A DNA stretch of 64,000 nt from Chloroflexota bacterium (GCA_003243965.1 QHBO01000017.1:1-64000), one strand, 5' to 3'; shown: positions 7,269-16,365, counted from the first letter of the stretch. Made by a program: numbers and translations. Notes: a model not told the origin generated them from the sequence alone.

Positions 7269-9950
7269 TCAGAGCGGCGGCAGCTCCTGGCGCAGGCTGA
7301 GCGCCTCGGCAAACAGGTCGCCCACCTCGGCCAGACGTGCGCCGGCGCTGGCGATGTTCCATCTGTTCGGTCGCAGCAGCGGATCCTCCAGCTCCTCCCA
7401 GCGGATCGGCATCGAGACCGGTGCCCCGGGCGCCGGTCGAACGACGTACGGGCCGACGAGCGTCTTGTTGACCGCGTTCTGCGTGTAATCGAGTCTTGCC
7501 CTGCCGCCGCGTCCCTGCTTGGACCATTCCCAGCTGACGAGGTCGGGGGCGGAGGCACCGACCGCGCGCGAGATGCGCTCCACCCAATCGCGCGTCTGCG
7601 CGAAGGTGTAGATCGGCTCGATCGGTATCCAGACCTGGATGCCGCGTTGCCCGGTGGTCTTGGGCAGGCCGCGCACGCCGAGGTGAGCCAAGGCGGTCCG
7701 ATACAGGCGCGCCAGCAGCAGGACGTCCTCCCAGCTGGAGCGCTGCCCCGGGTCGATGTCGATCAGCGCATAGGTCGGGCGATCCGGCGCCTCGGTTCGC
7801 GACGTCCACGGGTGAATCTCGATCGCGGCCTCTTGGGCAAGCCACGCGAGGGTCGCCGCGCTGTCAACGACCACATAGTCTTTCGTCCCCTCGTGGCCGG
7901 TGTACGTCCAGCGTCCGATCCATGGCGGCGCGTGGCCCGGGACATCCTTCTGCCAGAAGCCGTGGCCGACTCCGATGCCGTCCGGATAGCGATGCAGGTT
8001 GACCGCCCGCCCCGCCAGGTGACCGAGGAGCACCGGAGCCATCGAGACGTAATACCCGATCAGGTGTCGCTTGGTGACCGGCGGCTGGCCCGCCTCGGCG
8101 TCGGGCGGAAAGAGCACCTTGTCCAGGTTCGTCAGCCTGACCTGGTGGCCGCCGACCGTCCAGACGCCCTCGGCGGGCAGTTCGGCGAGGGCCTTGAGCT
8201 CGACCGCGGTGGTGGCATCGGGCGGTGGTGCGACACTCCGCCGACCGACGACGCGGGATTCTGCTCGCCGCCCCGCGCGTGCCGTTTCCCGCTCGGCGGT
8301 TGCGGTCGCGCGCGCGGTCGGCACGGCCAGCTCGCGGTGGACCGTCGCAGGGTCGCGGTCAAGCTCGAGTCCCTTGAAGGCGGCCTGGCGCAGGAGGCCG
8401 TCGCTGGTCCATTCCGCGAACTCGGCGCGAATCACGACGCGGGGCTCAACCCATAGCGCCTCTCGCAGCCGGGGAGCGGGGTCGAGCGGAGACGTATCGC
8501 GTCGGATCGTGGCGAACGTGTCGAGCAGACGCCGGCGCATGCGGGCGTCGATCCCGCTCCCCACCTGGCCAGCGTGCCGCAGCCGGCCGCCGTGCTGGAC
8601 GGCCACGATCAGCGAGCCGAGGTCCTTGTGGCTGCCCCGCCCCGGCAGCCAACCGGCGACGACCAGCTCCTGCTCACGCCGCAGCTTCAATTTGAGCCAT
8701 TGCCTGGACCGCCGGCCCGGCTCGTAGCGGCTCGATCGATGCTTGGCGACCACGCCCTCGAGGCCCCGCTGCCGTGCTGCATCGAGGAATGCGAGCCCGT
8801 CTCCGACCACATGCGACGCGTAGCGCACCATCGGATGGTCGCGGATCACGCTCTGCAGCAGGCGCTTGCGGTGCTCAAGCGGCACGCTGAGGAGGGAGCG
8901 ACCGTCGAGGTACAGAAGGTCGAACACCTCGTACACCAGGGGAATGGCCTGCACCTCGTCCGGCGACAGCTGCGTTCCGCGTGGTGCGTGCTTGTCGGCG
9001 AGCCCGAGGCCGCGGATTCCGGTCCGCTCCTGGAGCAGGGAGAAGTGCGGGTTGCCGTCGCGGTCCAGGGCGACGACCTCTCCATCGACCACGGCGTCGC
9101 GGCCGGCCAGCCAGCTCGCCTTCCCCGCCAGGTCCGGGAAGTACAGCGCGGCGTCGTTGTGGTTGCGCGTCCACAGCCGCGCCACCCCGTCATGGACGAC
9201 GGCTTCGACTCGATAGCCGTCCCACTTGACCTCGAACAGCCAGTCGTCGTCGCTGAAGGCGTCGGTCGTGAGGGTCGCCTTCATCGGCGGGATGAAATCC
9301 GCCAGCGGTCCCTCGACCGCCTCCGACAGGTCGATCTCGGCGGACTCGAGCCGCGTCCCGCCGCGCTGGATGGCGGGCGCGCCACGCGCCACCTCGTCGT
9401 TGGTGCGGCCGGTCTTCACGCTGGCCGGGTGATCCTCCGCGTCCCAACCGGGAACGGCGAACTCGTCGCGCTTGTGAATCAGGAGCCACATGTCCTTGTC
9501 ATCGCCGGACCCGGGGCCGCGCGCCGAGGTGCGGACCAGCGTGAACCGGCCGCGCAGCTTCTCACCGCGCAGACGCAGCTTCAGCTCGCCTGCGCGCACC
9601 GCGCGGCCAGGGTCATCGGTCTCCTCTGGCTCGAACATGCCCCAGTCCCAGACGATGACGTCGCCGGCCCCGTACTGCCCACGGGGGATGACGCCTTCAA
9701 AGTCGAAGTACTCGACCGGATGGTCCTCGACGTGAACCGCCATCCGTCGCTGGCCGGGGTCCAGGGTCGGGCCCTTGGGCACGGCCCAGCTCACCAACAC
9801 GCCGTCGATCTCGAGCCGCACGTCATAGTGGAGGCGCGTTGCGCGGTGGCGCTGAACGACGAACCGCCGCTCGCCAGTGGTCCGCTGCTCGCCCGCCGGC
9901 TCGGGCGTCGCGCCAAAGTCCCGCTTGCGTCGATAGCGCTCCAGCGACAT
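7269..9950 (-). CDS. ligD: DNA ligase D (PE-LIG-POL)
   Basis: The 893-residue multifunctional enzyme of bacterial non-homologous end joining has three domains. A 3'-phosphoesterase domain covers about 28-160 (RLHYDVRLE, H41 and D43). An ATP-dependent ligase domain covers about 220-540 (adenylated K242 in EVKWDGYR, DGEVVALD, EGVVAKH, WLKLK). A primase-like polymerase domain covers about 600-893 (TNLDKVLFP, metal-binding DIDPG at 731-735). The order matches Pseudomonas LigD rather than the mycobacterial POL-PE-LIG order. It starts 3 bp after the HAD gene, so the two are one operon. No Ku gene is visible in the window. Confidence 0.93.
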   Translation of the reverse strand: MSLERYRRKRDFGATPEPAGEQRTTGERRFVVQRHRATRLHYDVRLEIDGVLVSWAVPKGPTLDPGQRRMAVHVEDHPVEYFDFEGVIPRGQYGAGDVIVWDWGMFEPEETDDPGRAVRAGELKLRLRGEKLRGRFTLVRTSARGPGSGDDKDMWLLIHKRDEFAVPGWDAEDHPASVKTGRTNDEVARGAPAIQRGGTRLESAEIDLSEAVEGPLADFIPPMKATLTTDAFSDDDWLFEVKWDGYRVEAVVHDGVARLWTRNHNDAALYFPDLAGKASWLAGRDAVVDGEVVALDRDGNPHFSLLQERTGIRGLGLADKHAPRGTQLSPDEVQAIPLVYEVFDLLYLDGRSLLSVPLEHRKRLLQSVIRDHPMVRYASHVVGDGLAFLDAARQRGLEGVVAKHRSSRYEPGRRSRQWLKLKLRREQELVVAGWLPGRGSHKDLGSLIVAVQHGGRLRHAGQVGSGIDARMRRRLLDTFATIRRDTSPLDPAPRLREALWVEPRVVIRAEFAEWTSDGLLRQAAFKGLELDRDPATVHRELAVPTARATATAERETARAGRRAESRVVGRRSVAPPPDATTAVELKALAELPAEGVWTVGGHQVRLTNLDKVLFPPDAEAGQPPVTKRHLIGYYVSMAPVLLGHLAGRAVNLHRYPDGIGVGHGFWQKDVPGHAPPWIGRWTYTGHEGTKDYVVVDSAATLAWLAQEAAIEIHPWTSRTEAPDRPTYALIDIDPGQRSSWEDVLLLARLYRTALAHLGVRGLPKTTGQRGIQVWIPIEPIYTFAQTRDWVERISRAVGASAPDLVSWEWSKQGRGGRARLDYTQNAVNKTLVGPYVVRPAPGAPVSMPIRWEELEDPLLRPNRWNIASAGARLAEVGDLFAEALSLRQELPPL

Positions 9951-9953
9951 CGG

Positions 9954-10637
9954 TCAGACCGTGGCCGGCACCAGGTCACCCACCTCCGCCAGCGATCCGA
10001 CCACCAGGTCGGCTCCGGCCGCGGCCAGGGCTGCAACACCAGCCGCCCCGCTGGTGACACCGATCGCATACATCTTCGCCCGCTTCGCGGCCAGCATGTC
10101 CCACGTCGCGTCCCCGATGTACCAGCAGCCTGGCGCTCGGACGCCGAGCCGCTGTGCCGCCTCGAGCAACAGGTCCGGCTCTGGCTTGGCATGCGCGACG
10201 TGCGACCCGTCGACGATCACGGGCTCGCGGGACAGCGCGAGCGCCTTGACCGACCGGGCAACCTGGCCGCGCAGGCTCGAGGTGGCGATTGCCCACGGCA
10301 CCTGCCGCTGGTCCAGGACCTGGAGCAGCTCGCGCGCACCGGGCACCGGTCGTGGATCGGTGTTCAGGCCCGAGTACACCTCCCCGGAACGGCGGTCGAT
10401 CTCGGTGGCGCGCCGGTCGGAGAGCGGGCGGCCGGCCCGGCGCGCCACCTCGCGGGCCAGGTACTTCCCGTCCGAGCCGATGAGCGGCGCCACGTCCCCT
10501 CGCCCGGCGGGGATCTGCGCCTCTGCAAAGGTGATCAGCCAGGCGCGGATCCGCGTCTCGACGGTGGCGACCAGGGTCCCGTCCAGATCGAAGATCACCG
10601 CCTGGGGTCGAGGCAGCTCCGGGAACGGGTGGCTCAT
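9954..10637 (-). CDS. HAD-family hydrolase (phosphoglycolate phosphatase-like)
   Basis: The 227-residue HAD phosphatase has motif I FDLDGTLVAT, motif II near IATSSLRGQ, the lysine of motif III in HAKPEPDLL, and motif IV in YIGDATWDM. This is the beta-phosphoglucomutase/Gph subgroup. Substrate is not predictable from sequence. The ATG at 10637 was preferred because the domain begins right after it and TACCGT lies 6 nt upstream. It is the first gene of the operon with ligD, although no DNA-repair role is known for such phosphatases. Confidence 0.85.
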   Translation of the reverse strand: MSHPFPELPRPQAVIFDLDGTLVATVETRIRAWLITFAEAQIPAGRGDVAPLIGSDGKYLAREVARRAGRPLSDRRATEIDRRSGEVYSGLNTDPRPVPGARELLQVLDQRQVPWAIATSSLRGQVARSVKALALSREPVIVDGSHVAHAKPEPDLLLEAAQRLGVRAPGCWYIGDATWDMLAAKRAKMYAIGVTSGAAGVAALAAAGADLVVGSLAEVGDLVPATV

Positions 10638-10643
10638 CGGCAC

Positions 10644-10649
10644 ACGGTA
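10644..10649 (-). promoter_or_regulatory. -10 element (TACCGT) of the HAD-ligD operon
   Basis: TACCGT is 6 nt before the HAD start codon on the minus strand, a leaderless configuration in the 63-bp divergent region shared with ribokinase. Confidence 0.45.
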
Positions 10650-10700
10650 ATTGCAAGTTGCCTTCCCGGTGGATCCCCCGCGGCCGCATACTGGGCCGAC

Positions 10701-11588
10701 ATGGGGCACGTGGTCGTGGTCGGCTCCATCAACGTGGACATGGTGGTCGCCGTGCCACGCCTGCCGGTGCCCGGCGAGACCATCCTGGGCGGCACCTTCA
10801 GCCAGCATTTCGGCGGCAAGGGCGCGAACCAGGCGGTCGCGGCGGCGCGGATCGGCGCTCGCGTTTCGATGATCGGCACGGTTGGCGACGACGAGCTGGG
10901 CGAGCGCGCGCTCGAGGCGCTGGAACGGGAGCTGGTGAATATCGACCGCGTCAGGCGGGTCCCCGGCCCGACCGGGGTGGCGCTGGTGGTGGTCGGCCCT
11001 CGCGGTGAGAACCAGATCGCCGTTGCCCCGGGCGCCAACGCGGCGCTCACCGAGGAGGAGGCCGAGTCAGTCACCGGGGCCGATGTGGTGATCAGCAACT
11101 TCGAGGTTCCGGTCCGGGTCGCAGTGGCGGCCATCCGCGGAGCGCGCCTGGCGGGGGCGGAGGGCATCCTCGATCCGGCTCCGGCCCACGCGCTGCCGGC
11201 TGCCCTCCTCGAGTTGGGGCCGATCCTCACGCCCAATGAGCACGAGCTGGTGGTGGCGATCGGCAACGATGACCCGACCGAAGCCCTCGCCGAGCTCGCA
11301 GACCGCAGCGCTGGACCGGTGATCGTGACCCAGGGGCCGGCGGGGGCGCTGCTCGCGCGCGGCTCCGATCGCCAGCACTTTCCGGGCTACCCCGCCCGGG
11401 GGGTGATCGACACGACCGGTGCCGGCGACACCTTCGTCGGCGTGCTCGCCGCTCGGCTTGCGGAGAAACGGCCCTTGTCCGATGCAATCCAGGCCGCGAA
11501 CGCTGCCGCGGCGCTCTGCGTCTCGCAGCCAGGTGCGCGAGGCGGAATGCCGACGCGGGCGGAGCTCGACGCGTTCATCGGCCGCTGA
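10701..11588 (+). CDS. rbsK: ribokinase (PfkB family)
   Basis: The 295-residue PfkB-family sugar kinase has the N-terminal GSINVDMV substrate motif, the GGKGANQAVAAARIG signature 1, and signature 2 DTTGAGDTFVG with the catalytic Asp. This fits ribokinase, which converts ribose to ribose-5-phosphate. A related sugar or nucleoside kinase cannot be excluded. No ribose transporter is adjacent. The ATG at 10701 matches the family N-terminus; a much longer upstream frame antisense to ligD is not coding. Confidence 0.85.
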   Translation: MGHVVVVGSINVDMVVAVPRLPVPGETILGGTFSQHFGGKGANQAVAAARIGARVSMIGTVGDDELGERALEALERELVNIDRVRRVPGPTGVALVVVGPRGENQIAVAPGANAALTEEEAESVTGADVVISNFEVPVRVAVAAIRGARLAGAEGILDPAPAHALPAALLELGPILTPNEHELVVAIGNDDPTEALAELADRSAGPVIVTQGPAGALLARGSDRQHFPGYPARGVIDTTGAGDTFVGVLAARLAEKRPLSDAIQAANAAAALCVSQPGARGGMPTRAELDAFIGR

Positions 11589-11601
11589 GAAGGCCCGCCG
11601 G

Positions 11602-12054
11602 CTAACCCGGTCCGTGATGCTCCCGCCGATGAAGCCGCGCGATCAGGGCGTTCATGAGCGGGATCGCCATCTCGGGATGCTCCTTGAGGAGGGCGGTGAA
11701 CTCCCAGGCCACGAAGAGGACGCAGTCCGTGTCGTCGACGGCGGTCACCGTCGCGCTCCGCGGGTGCTCCTCGATCAGTGCGAGCTCGCCGAAGAAGTCC
11801 CCGGCCGCCAGCTCACCCACCGGGCCTCCTGTGGCATCGGCACGCTCGACCTTCACCCGGCCCCTGACGACGATGTACAGCGCCGACGCAGGTGACCCCT
11901 CGCGAATGATCACCTCGCCACTCGCGTAGGAGCGTTGCTTGCCCTGCTCCGCGAGGCGTTTCAGCGTCCGCCGGTCCAGGCTGGACAGCAACGGGACGGA
12001 TGCGAGGGTCTGCTCGAGCTGCACGGGGCGATCCTCAGGCGGAAGTCTGCGCAT
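11602..12054 (-). CDS. cyclic nucleotide-binding domain protein without HTH
   Basis: This protein of about 150 residues contains one cNMP-binding/Crp-like beta-roll: GEVIIREGSPASALYIVVRG, then the GDFFGELALIEEHPRSATV phosphate-binding cassette. No DNA-binding domain follows, since it ends about 25 residues after the roll, so it is not a complete Crp/Fnr activator. The ATG at 12054 begins just before the domain. An upstream ATG at 12186 would add 44 residues without recognisable content. It is convergent with ribokinase. Confidence 0.75.
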   Translation of the reverse strand: MRRLPPEDRPVQLEQTLASVPLLSSLDRRTLKRLAEQGKQRSYASGEVIIREGSPASALYIVVRGRVKVERADATGGPVGELAAGDFFGELALIEEHPRSATVTAVDDTDCVLFVAWEFTALLKEHPEMAIPLMNALIARLHRREHHGPG

Positions 12055-12188
12055 CGTAGCGCCAGAGCGCGTCGGCGGGAAGGGCTCGTCCGGTGTCGCC
12101 CGGCAACGGATCGTCGCCTCGCCGCCTTCCCAAGCGGCATGGTACCGACGTACTGTCTGGGTACTAATCCGCGACACAGGTCTCATTG

Positions 12189-12416
12189 GTGCGACATCTG
12201 CGACTCCACTGCCCCGCCTTCAGCGTCGACGTTCGCCTGCGCAGGCTCAATCGTCGCTGGCTGGCGTCGGCCGATACGCCCGACGGTCCGACTCTTGGCT
12301 GGGGGATGACCGCGTTCGAGGCGCTCTGGATGGCTTTGGCCCCGTTCGAGGATTCGGTCGACGAGCTGCTGGCCACCGTCCCTGAGGAGCTCGGCCCCGG
12401 CGACTATCTCCGCTAG
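12189..12416 (+). CDS. small conserved-looking hypothetical protein
   Basis: A 75-residue ORF starts at GTG 12189 (a TTG immediately precedes it). The Arg-rich N-terminus (SVDVRLRRLNRRWLASAD) is followed by an amphipathic helix and an acidic end (DSVDELLATVPEELG). No motif is recognised. It lies tail-to-tail with the GH3 gene, which is 22 bp away. Codon use and GC pattern look coding, but support is modest. Confidence 0.5.
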   Translation: MRHLRLHCPAFSVDVRLRRLNRRWLASADTPDGPTLGWGMTAFEALWMALAPFEDSVDELLATVPEELGPGDYLR

Positions 12417-12438
12417 CACCGACAGGTGACCAGGTGGC

Positions 12439-13686
12439 TCATGCGCGGGCCGCGTTGAATCGGTCCAGCCGGGTCACGCTGTCTGCGATGCGCGCCGGGC
12501 CGATTCGCCCGCTCCGCACGAACCCCTCGATCAGGTCGATCGTACGCAGCACGATGCCCTCCTCGTAGAGCTGCTGGTTGGCGATGGTCAGCAGATCGAT
12601 GCCGGCCTCGATCGCCAGTGCCACCGCTTCCGCGTATCCGTACTGCGCCCGGATGGCGCCCATCTGCAGGTCGTCGCTGATGACGACTCCGTCCCAGCCG
12701 AGCTGGCTCCGCAGGATCCCGGTCACGATCGGTCGCGAAAGGGTGGCCGGATGCCGGGGGTCGAGGGTGGCATTGAACACGTGCGCGGTCAGGACGGCAT
12801 CGGTCAGTTGGTCGGCGATCAGGCGCCGGAACGGCTCGAGCTCGATCGGCTTCCACACGGTCGTCACGTCGACCACCCCCAGGTGGGTGTCGCCGGCGGC
12901 GCTGCCATGCCCGGGAAAGTGCTTGACGGCGGTCCGGATCCCGACATCCCGATGTCCGGCGATGAACGCCTCGGCCTGTGCCACCACCAACCGAGGATCG
13001 GCGCCGAAGCTGCGGTCAAGGGCGCCGATGATCGGGTTCGACGGGTTGAGGTTGAGGTCCGCCACCGGCGCGAGGTTGAGACCGATCCCGACCTGACCCA
13101 AGGTCGTCGCCACCTGGCGGGCGTAGCGCCGCGTGAACGCCGGATCGTTGCGCGCGCCGAGCGCCGCGGCCGACAGCGTGGGTGGGAATCCGTGGCGCGG
13201 ATCGAGGCGCGCCACCCGGTCGCCCTCCTCGTCGACTGCAACGATCAGCGGTCGGCCGGCCGCCGCGTTCCGCAGTGCGGCGACCAGGTCGCTGACCTGC
13301 CTGGGCGAGACGATGTTGCGCAGCGGCGAACCGGTGGGCGTGTCGAAGTCGAACAGCACCACGCCGCCGAGTTCCCGGTCGCGGATGTCGGCCAGCGTGG
13401 CGGCTGCCTCCGCCGGCGTGGTGCCGCGGAAGCCGACGAGCAGCATGCGACCGATCTGCTGCCGCAGCGTCAGCCCGGCAGCCGCCGAAGGCGACGCCGA
13501 GGCGCTGGGACCGGGAGTCAGGCTGATCGGGCCACCCGACGGCGGCGGCAGCGCGGAGCCGGACGCGATCTGCGAGGTAGAAGCCCGTCCCAGGCCGCAG
13601 GCCGCCAGCGCGGCGGCAACGGCACCCCACCCGGCGACCTCCAGAAAGCGTCTACGGGTCAGCCGCAGGTCGTCCCGGGTCATCAT
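12439..13686 (-). CDS. nagZ: glycoside hydrolase family 3, beta-N-acetylhexosaminidase-like, exported lipoprotein
   Basis: The 415-residue GH3 enzyme has the NagZ-type motif KHFPGHG (255-261) and a nucleophile-containing VISDDLQM segment (probable D338), plus the domain start LRQQIGRMLLVGFRG. The N-terminus has twin arginines (RRRFLEVAG) and a lipobox LAAC (C30). A Ser/Pro-rich linker follows, so it is likely Tat-exported and lipid-anchored. NagZ enzymes release N-acetylglucosamine from peptidoglycan fragments. A TATGCT box lies 5 nt before the start. The gene symbol follows family resemblance only. Confidence 0.85.
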   Translation of the reverse strand: MMTRDDLRLTRRRFLEVAGWGAVAAALAACGLGRASTSQIASGSALPPPSGGPISLTPGPSASASPSAAAGLTLRQQIGRMLLVGFRGTTPAEAAATLADIRDRELGGVVLFDFDTPTGSPLRNIVSPRQVSDLVAALRNAAAGRPLIVAVDEEGDRVARLDPRHGFPPTLSAAALGARNDPAFTRRYARQVATTLGQVGIGLNLAPVADLNLNPSNPIIGALDRSFGADPRLVVAQAEAFIAGHRDVGIRTAVKHFPGHGSAAGDTHLGVVDVTTVWKPIELEPFRRLIADQLTDAVLTAHVFNATLDPRHPATLSRPIVTGILRSQLGWDGVVISDDLQMGAIRAQYGYAEAVALAIEAGIDLLTIANQQLYEEGIVLRTIDLIEGFVRSGRIGPARIADSVTRLDRFNAARA

Positions 13687-13815
13687 CGGCGAGCATACGC
13701 CCGCGGCAAGAGCAGGTTGAGGATCACGACGGCCGTCCAGCGGATGCAGAATCGAAACTGACCGCGGCTCCGGTCGCTGGTCGGGACGCCGCGTCCAGCA
13801 TGACGGAGGAGCACC

Positions 13816-14907
13816 ATGACGATCGAGATACCCACGACCGCGGAGACGGAGAAGACACCCGACGCCCTCGTTGCTCGCATTTCCGAGGCGAGCCTCGGCA
13901 TGTACGACGTCATGAGCGTGTATGTGGGCGATCAGCTCGGGTTGTACCGGTCGCTGCGCGACGGCGGACCAGCGACCGCCCCTAAGCTCGCGTCGCGCGC
14001 CGGCATCGACACGCGGTACGCGCGGGAGTGGCTCGAGCAGCAGGCGGCGACCGGCTTCCTTGAAGTCGACGACATTGCGGCTGGCGCGGATCAGCGCCGC
14101 TACTCACTCCCAGAGAGCTACGTCGAACCGCTGCTCAATCTCGACAGCCCCTACTCGATCGCCCCGCTTGCCAGATCCCTGGTCGCGTGCGGCAAGGTCA
14201 TCCCGCAGCTGATGGAGGCATACCGTACGGGCGGCGGTGTCGACTGGTCCGCGTACGGCCCGGACATGATCGAGGCCCAGGGCGACTTCAACCGCCCCTG
14301 GCTCCTCAACTCCTTCGGGTCGCGGATCCTGCCCGCGATTCCGGAGGTCGACGAGCGGCTGGCCGCCGACCCAGGTGCCCGCGTCGCCGACCTCGCATGC
14401 GGCGTCGGCTGGGCGGCGATCGCGATCCCAAGCGCCTACCCGAAGGTCACGGTCGACGGCTTCGACCTGGACGAGTCCTCGATCGAGCTCGCGCGAGAGA
14501 ATGCGCGCCAGCGCGGCGTGAGCGACCGGGTGACATTCGAGCGGAGAGACGCGGCCGATCCATCGGCGGCGGCCCAGTACGACCTGGCGGTGATCATTGA
14601 GGCCATCCACGACATGTCGCGACCGATCGAGGTCCTGTCTGCGGTGCGGCGCATGCTGCGGCCCGGCGGCGTCGCGCTGATCGCAGACGAGAAAACCGGG
14701 GACGCCTTCACCGCGCCGGCCGAAGAGCTCGAGCGGATGTACTACGGCTTCAGCATGTTTGCCTGTCTGCCGGCCGCGATGACCGAACGGCCGACGGTGG
14801 CGACGGGGACCGTTATCTCCCTTGATAATCCCGGGCAACAGGCGGTAGGCTCGGTGTTCGGGAGCGAGCGGAATAGCGCACCCATTCGCGGCGAGGCGAG
14901 ATTGTGA
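13816..14907 (+). CDS. class I SAM-dependent methyltransferase with N-terminal winged helix
   Basis: The 363-residue protein has an N-terminal winged-helix-like domain (about 15-110; GLYRSLRDGGPATAPKLA, YAREWLEQQAATG). A Rossmann methyltransferase domain follows, with SAM loop VADLACGVGWAA, an acidic DLDESS and a motif IV region YDLAVIIEAIHD. This resembles Rv2258c-type transcriptional-regulator/methyltransferase proteins. Substrate is unknown. GGAGGA lies 6 nt before the ATG. Its stop overlaps the next start (GTGA), so the small membrane gene downstream is translationally coupled. Confidence 0.85.
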   Translation: MTIEIPTTAETEKTPDALVARISEASLGMYDVMSVYVGDQLGLYRSLRDGGPATAPKLASRAGIDTRYAREWLEQQAATGFLEVDDIAAGADQRRYSLPESYVEPLLNLDSPYSIAPLARSLVACGKVIPQLMEAYRTGGGVDWSAYGPDMIEAQGDFNRPWLLNSFGSRILPAIPEVDERLAADPGARVADLACGVGWAAIAIPSAYPKVTVDGFDLDESSIELARENARQRGVSDRVTFERRDAADPSAAAQYDLAVIIEAIHDMSRPIEVLSAVRRMLRPGGVALIADEKTGDAFTAPAEELERMYYGFSMFACLPAAMTERPTVATGTVISLDNPGQQAVGSVFGSERNSAPIRGEARL

Positions 14908-15254
14908 CTCGGCTAGAAACGTGGTTAGGTTTCGCCCTCATCGGGTTTGTGGTCGGCGCCATCAGCTTGGCCTTCGGCACCTTGGGCTGGCCCATGGCAG
15001 CGGGCGTGGTGGCCGTCGCCGCTCTAAGCCGCGTCCGCATGCCGGCGCTCGCTGGAACGTTGGTCGGGCTTGCAGGAGGCATGGCCGTTTCGGCTTGGCT
15101 GGGGTCGGTATGTCCCGCAGGTGCCGTATGCAGACCTGAGGTCCCAACTGCCTACATCAACGGATTCATCGTGACCGCCGCTTGTTTGGGCGCGGTGGGG
15201 TCGTTCATAGCTGCCCGTCCGCCCCGCGGAAAGGGCGGGACGATCCGCGGCTAA
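14904..15254 (+). CDS. small integral membrane protein
   Basis: The 116-residue protein starts at a GTG overlapping the methyltransferase stop by 4 nt. It has four hydrophobic segments (about 8-28, 31-48, 50-70, 85-103) and a cysteine pair in a short loop (VCPAGAVC). No family is recognised. Coupling to the methyltransferase suggests co-expression; function is unknown. Confidence 0.6.
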   Translation: MTRLETWLGFALIGFVVGAISLAFGTLGWPMAAGVVAVAALSRVRMPALAGTLVGLAGGMAVSAWLGSVCPAGAVCRPEVPTAYINGFIVTAACLGAVGSFIAARPPRGKGGTIRG

Positions 15255-15275
15255 AGGGGCAGCGCGGTACGAGAC

Positions 15276-15608
15276 ATGAGGAGGATTGGCGTGTTAAAGC
15301 TTCGCGCGGCCATCCTCACGACTACGTTGGCACTAGTCATCCCCACGATGGTCGCTAGCGCTGCGGGGACGCTTGTTGGACGAACCGACAACCCACCCCC
15401 GCTCATCCATTCCCGGACATACACGGTACAGGGGACCCAGCTCGCCGGCGTCTGCACGTTTCCCCAAGCTCCCCTTGCAGTCCCAGACGGGGCTGCAGCG
15501 ATAGAGCGTCGCCAACCTGCCGTGGACGATGGAAATTGCCTGGCGGTCTTCGAGGAGGGGGTACCTACGGCCGTGCCGCCGGCAATACTCCCGGCTCGGT
15601 CGAAATGA
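15276..15608 (+). CDS. small secreted protein
   Basis: The 110-residue ORF has a signal peptide (LRAAILTTTLALVIPTMVASAAG) and a mature part with two cysteines (GVCTFP, DGNCLAVFEE). No family is recognised. Its stop overlaps the start of the next gene (ATGA at 15605-15608), indicating coupled translation. Confidence 0.55.
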   Translation: MRRIGVLKLRAAILTTTLALVIPTMVASAAGTLVGRTDNPPPLIHSRTYTVQGTQLAGVCTFPQAPLAVPDGAAAIERRQPAVDDGNCLAVFEEGVPTAVPPAILPARSK

Positions 15609-16051
15609 GCGCGTTGTCGTCTATGCCCAAGGGCAACGACGGTGGGAAGGTGCACCCTTGGCACCTTCCCACCGTCGCTTCGGCTGTTGCGCTGGTAGCC
15701 GGCCTCTGGGGGTCATGGGAATCATTGATCGGCCGGTCATACGACGCAGTTATTGTGTCCGCGGGATCAGATCGGGCCTCAGCCAGTGGCGACTACCATT
15801 CCTTAAACGAGCCTGGCATGTCGGGCCTGACGGTCGTATTGATCGTGTTTGTACTATCGGGTCTCGTCCTCGCAGTGGTAGGAGCAGTACTCGAGCAGCG
15901 CAGAGTCCGAATCGGGCCTTGGCTGGTGCTCGCCGGCGCTCTTCCTGCCGTGGCAGTGGCTCGGATGAGCTTCACCCTGGCGGCATTCGGGTGGGCCGGC
16001 ATGATCGCAGTTCTCGCCGCGGCGATGGCGTTCGCTCGATACCGGGCGTGA
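15605..16051 (+). CDS. small membrane protein
   Basis: The 148-residue protein begins at the ATG overlapping the previous stop. Four predicted membrane helices are visible (about 25-45, 75-97, 104-120, 123-142). No family is recognised. A perfect 17-bp inverted repeat lies inside codons 11-25. It is the last gene before the chromosomal end of the island array. Confidence 0.6.
   Translation: MSALSSMPKGNDGGKVHPWHLPTVASAVALVAGLWGSWESLIGRSYDAVIVSAGSDRASASGDYHSLNEPGMSGLTVVLIVFVLSGLVLAVVGAVLEQRRVRIGPWLVLAGALPAVAVARMSFTLAAFGWAGMIAVLAAAMAFARYRA
15637..15677. repeat. perfect 17-bp inverted repeat with 7-nt loop
   Basis: 15637-15653 is the exact reverse complement of 15661-15677, with loop ACCCTTG. 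The stem lies shortly after the start of the small membrane protein gene and is not followed by a T-run. It may be a transcriptional pause, attenuator or protein-binding site. Confidence 0.8.
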
Positions 16052-16298
16052 CAGCGGATGAAACCCGAATAGCCACCGCCACCGAAGAGGACAATCTCGG
16101 GGCTGCGGAGGGTAGCTGAGTGCTCTGGATCGGAAGTTCGAGCACGTACTTGCCGAACTGATGCCGCAGCTCGGAGCAGTGACGAGCGTTCCAGGCGGGC
16201 CAGCGACCGCGACGAGATCGGCGCGAAAGGCGACGCGCGCGGCCGGTTCCCTGGTTGGCCGCCGGCCGGTCATTGGGCGACGGCACCGAATCGGTGGA
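16052..16298. other. non-coding stretch at the chromosomal island boundary
   Basis: No supported gene, hairpin or repeat is visible. It separates the backbone membrane-protein gene from the oldest tRNA-Val 3'-half copy and lacks the 45-bp flank that accompanies the other three copies. Confidence 0.5.
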
Positions 16299-16365
16299 TG
16301 GTGGGCGACACTGGACTCGAACCAGTGACCTCTTGCATGTCAAGCGTTTCGGGCTGAGCGCTGTG
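16299..16365 (-). repeat. attachment-site copy: tRNA-Val 3' half plus arm (outermost)
   Basis: 16299-16345 repeats the tRNA-Val sequence from the anticodon stem to the encoded CCA. Seven nt further is the arm CTGAGCGCTGTG (16354-16365). It lacks the conserved 45-bp downstream flank of the other copies, so this is probably the original chromosomal 3' end of the tRNA gene, displaced by later insertions. Confidence 0.85.

Noticed and set aside
8574-10700. Long plus-strand extension upstream of ribokinase
   Set aside because: It runs antisense through ligD and the HAD gene; the ribokinase domain begins exactly at ATG 10701.
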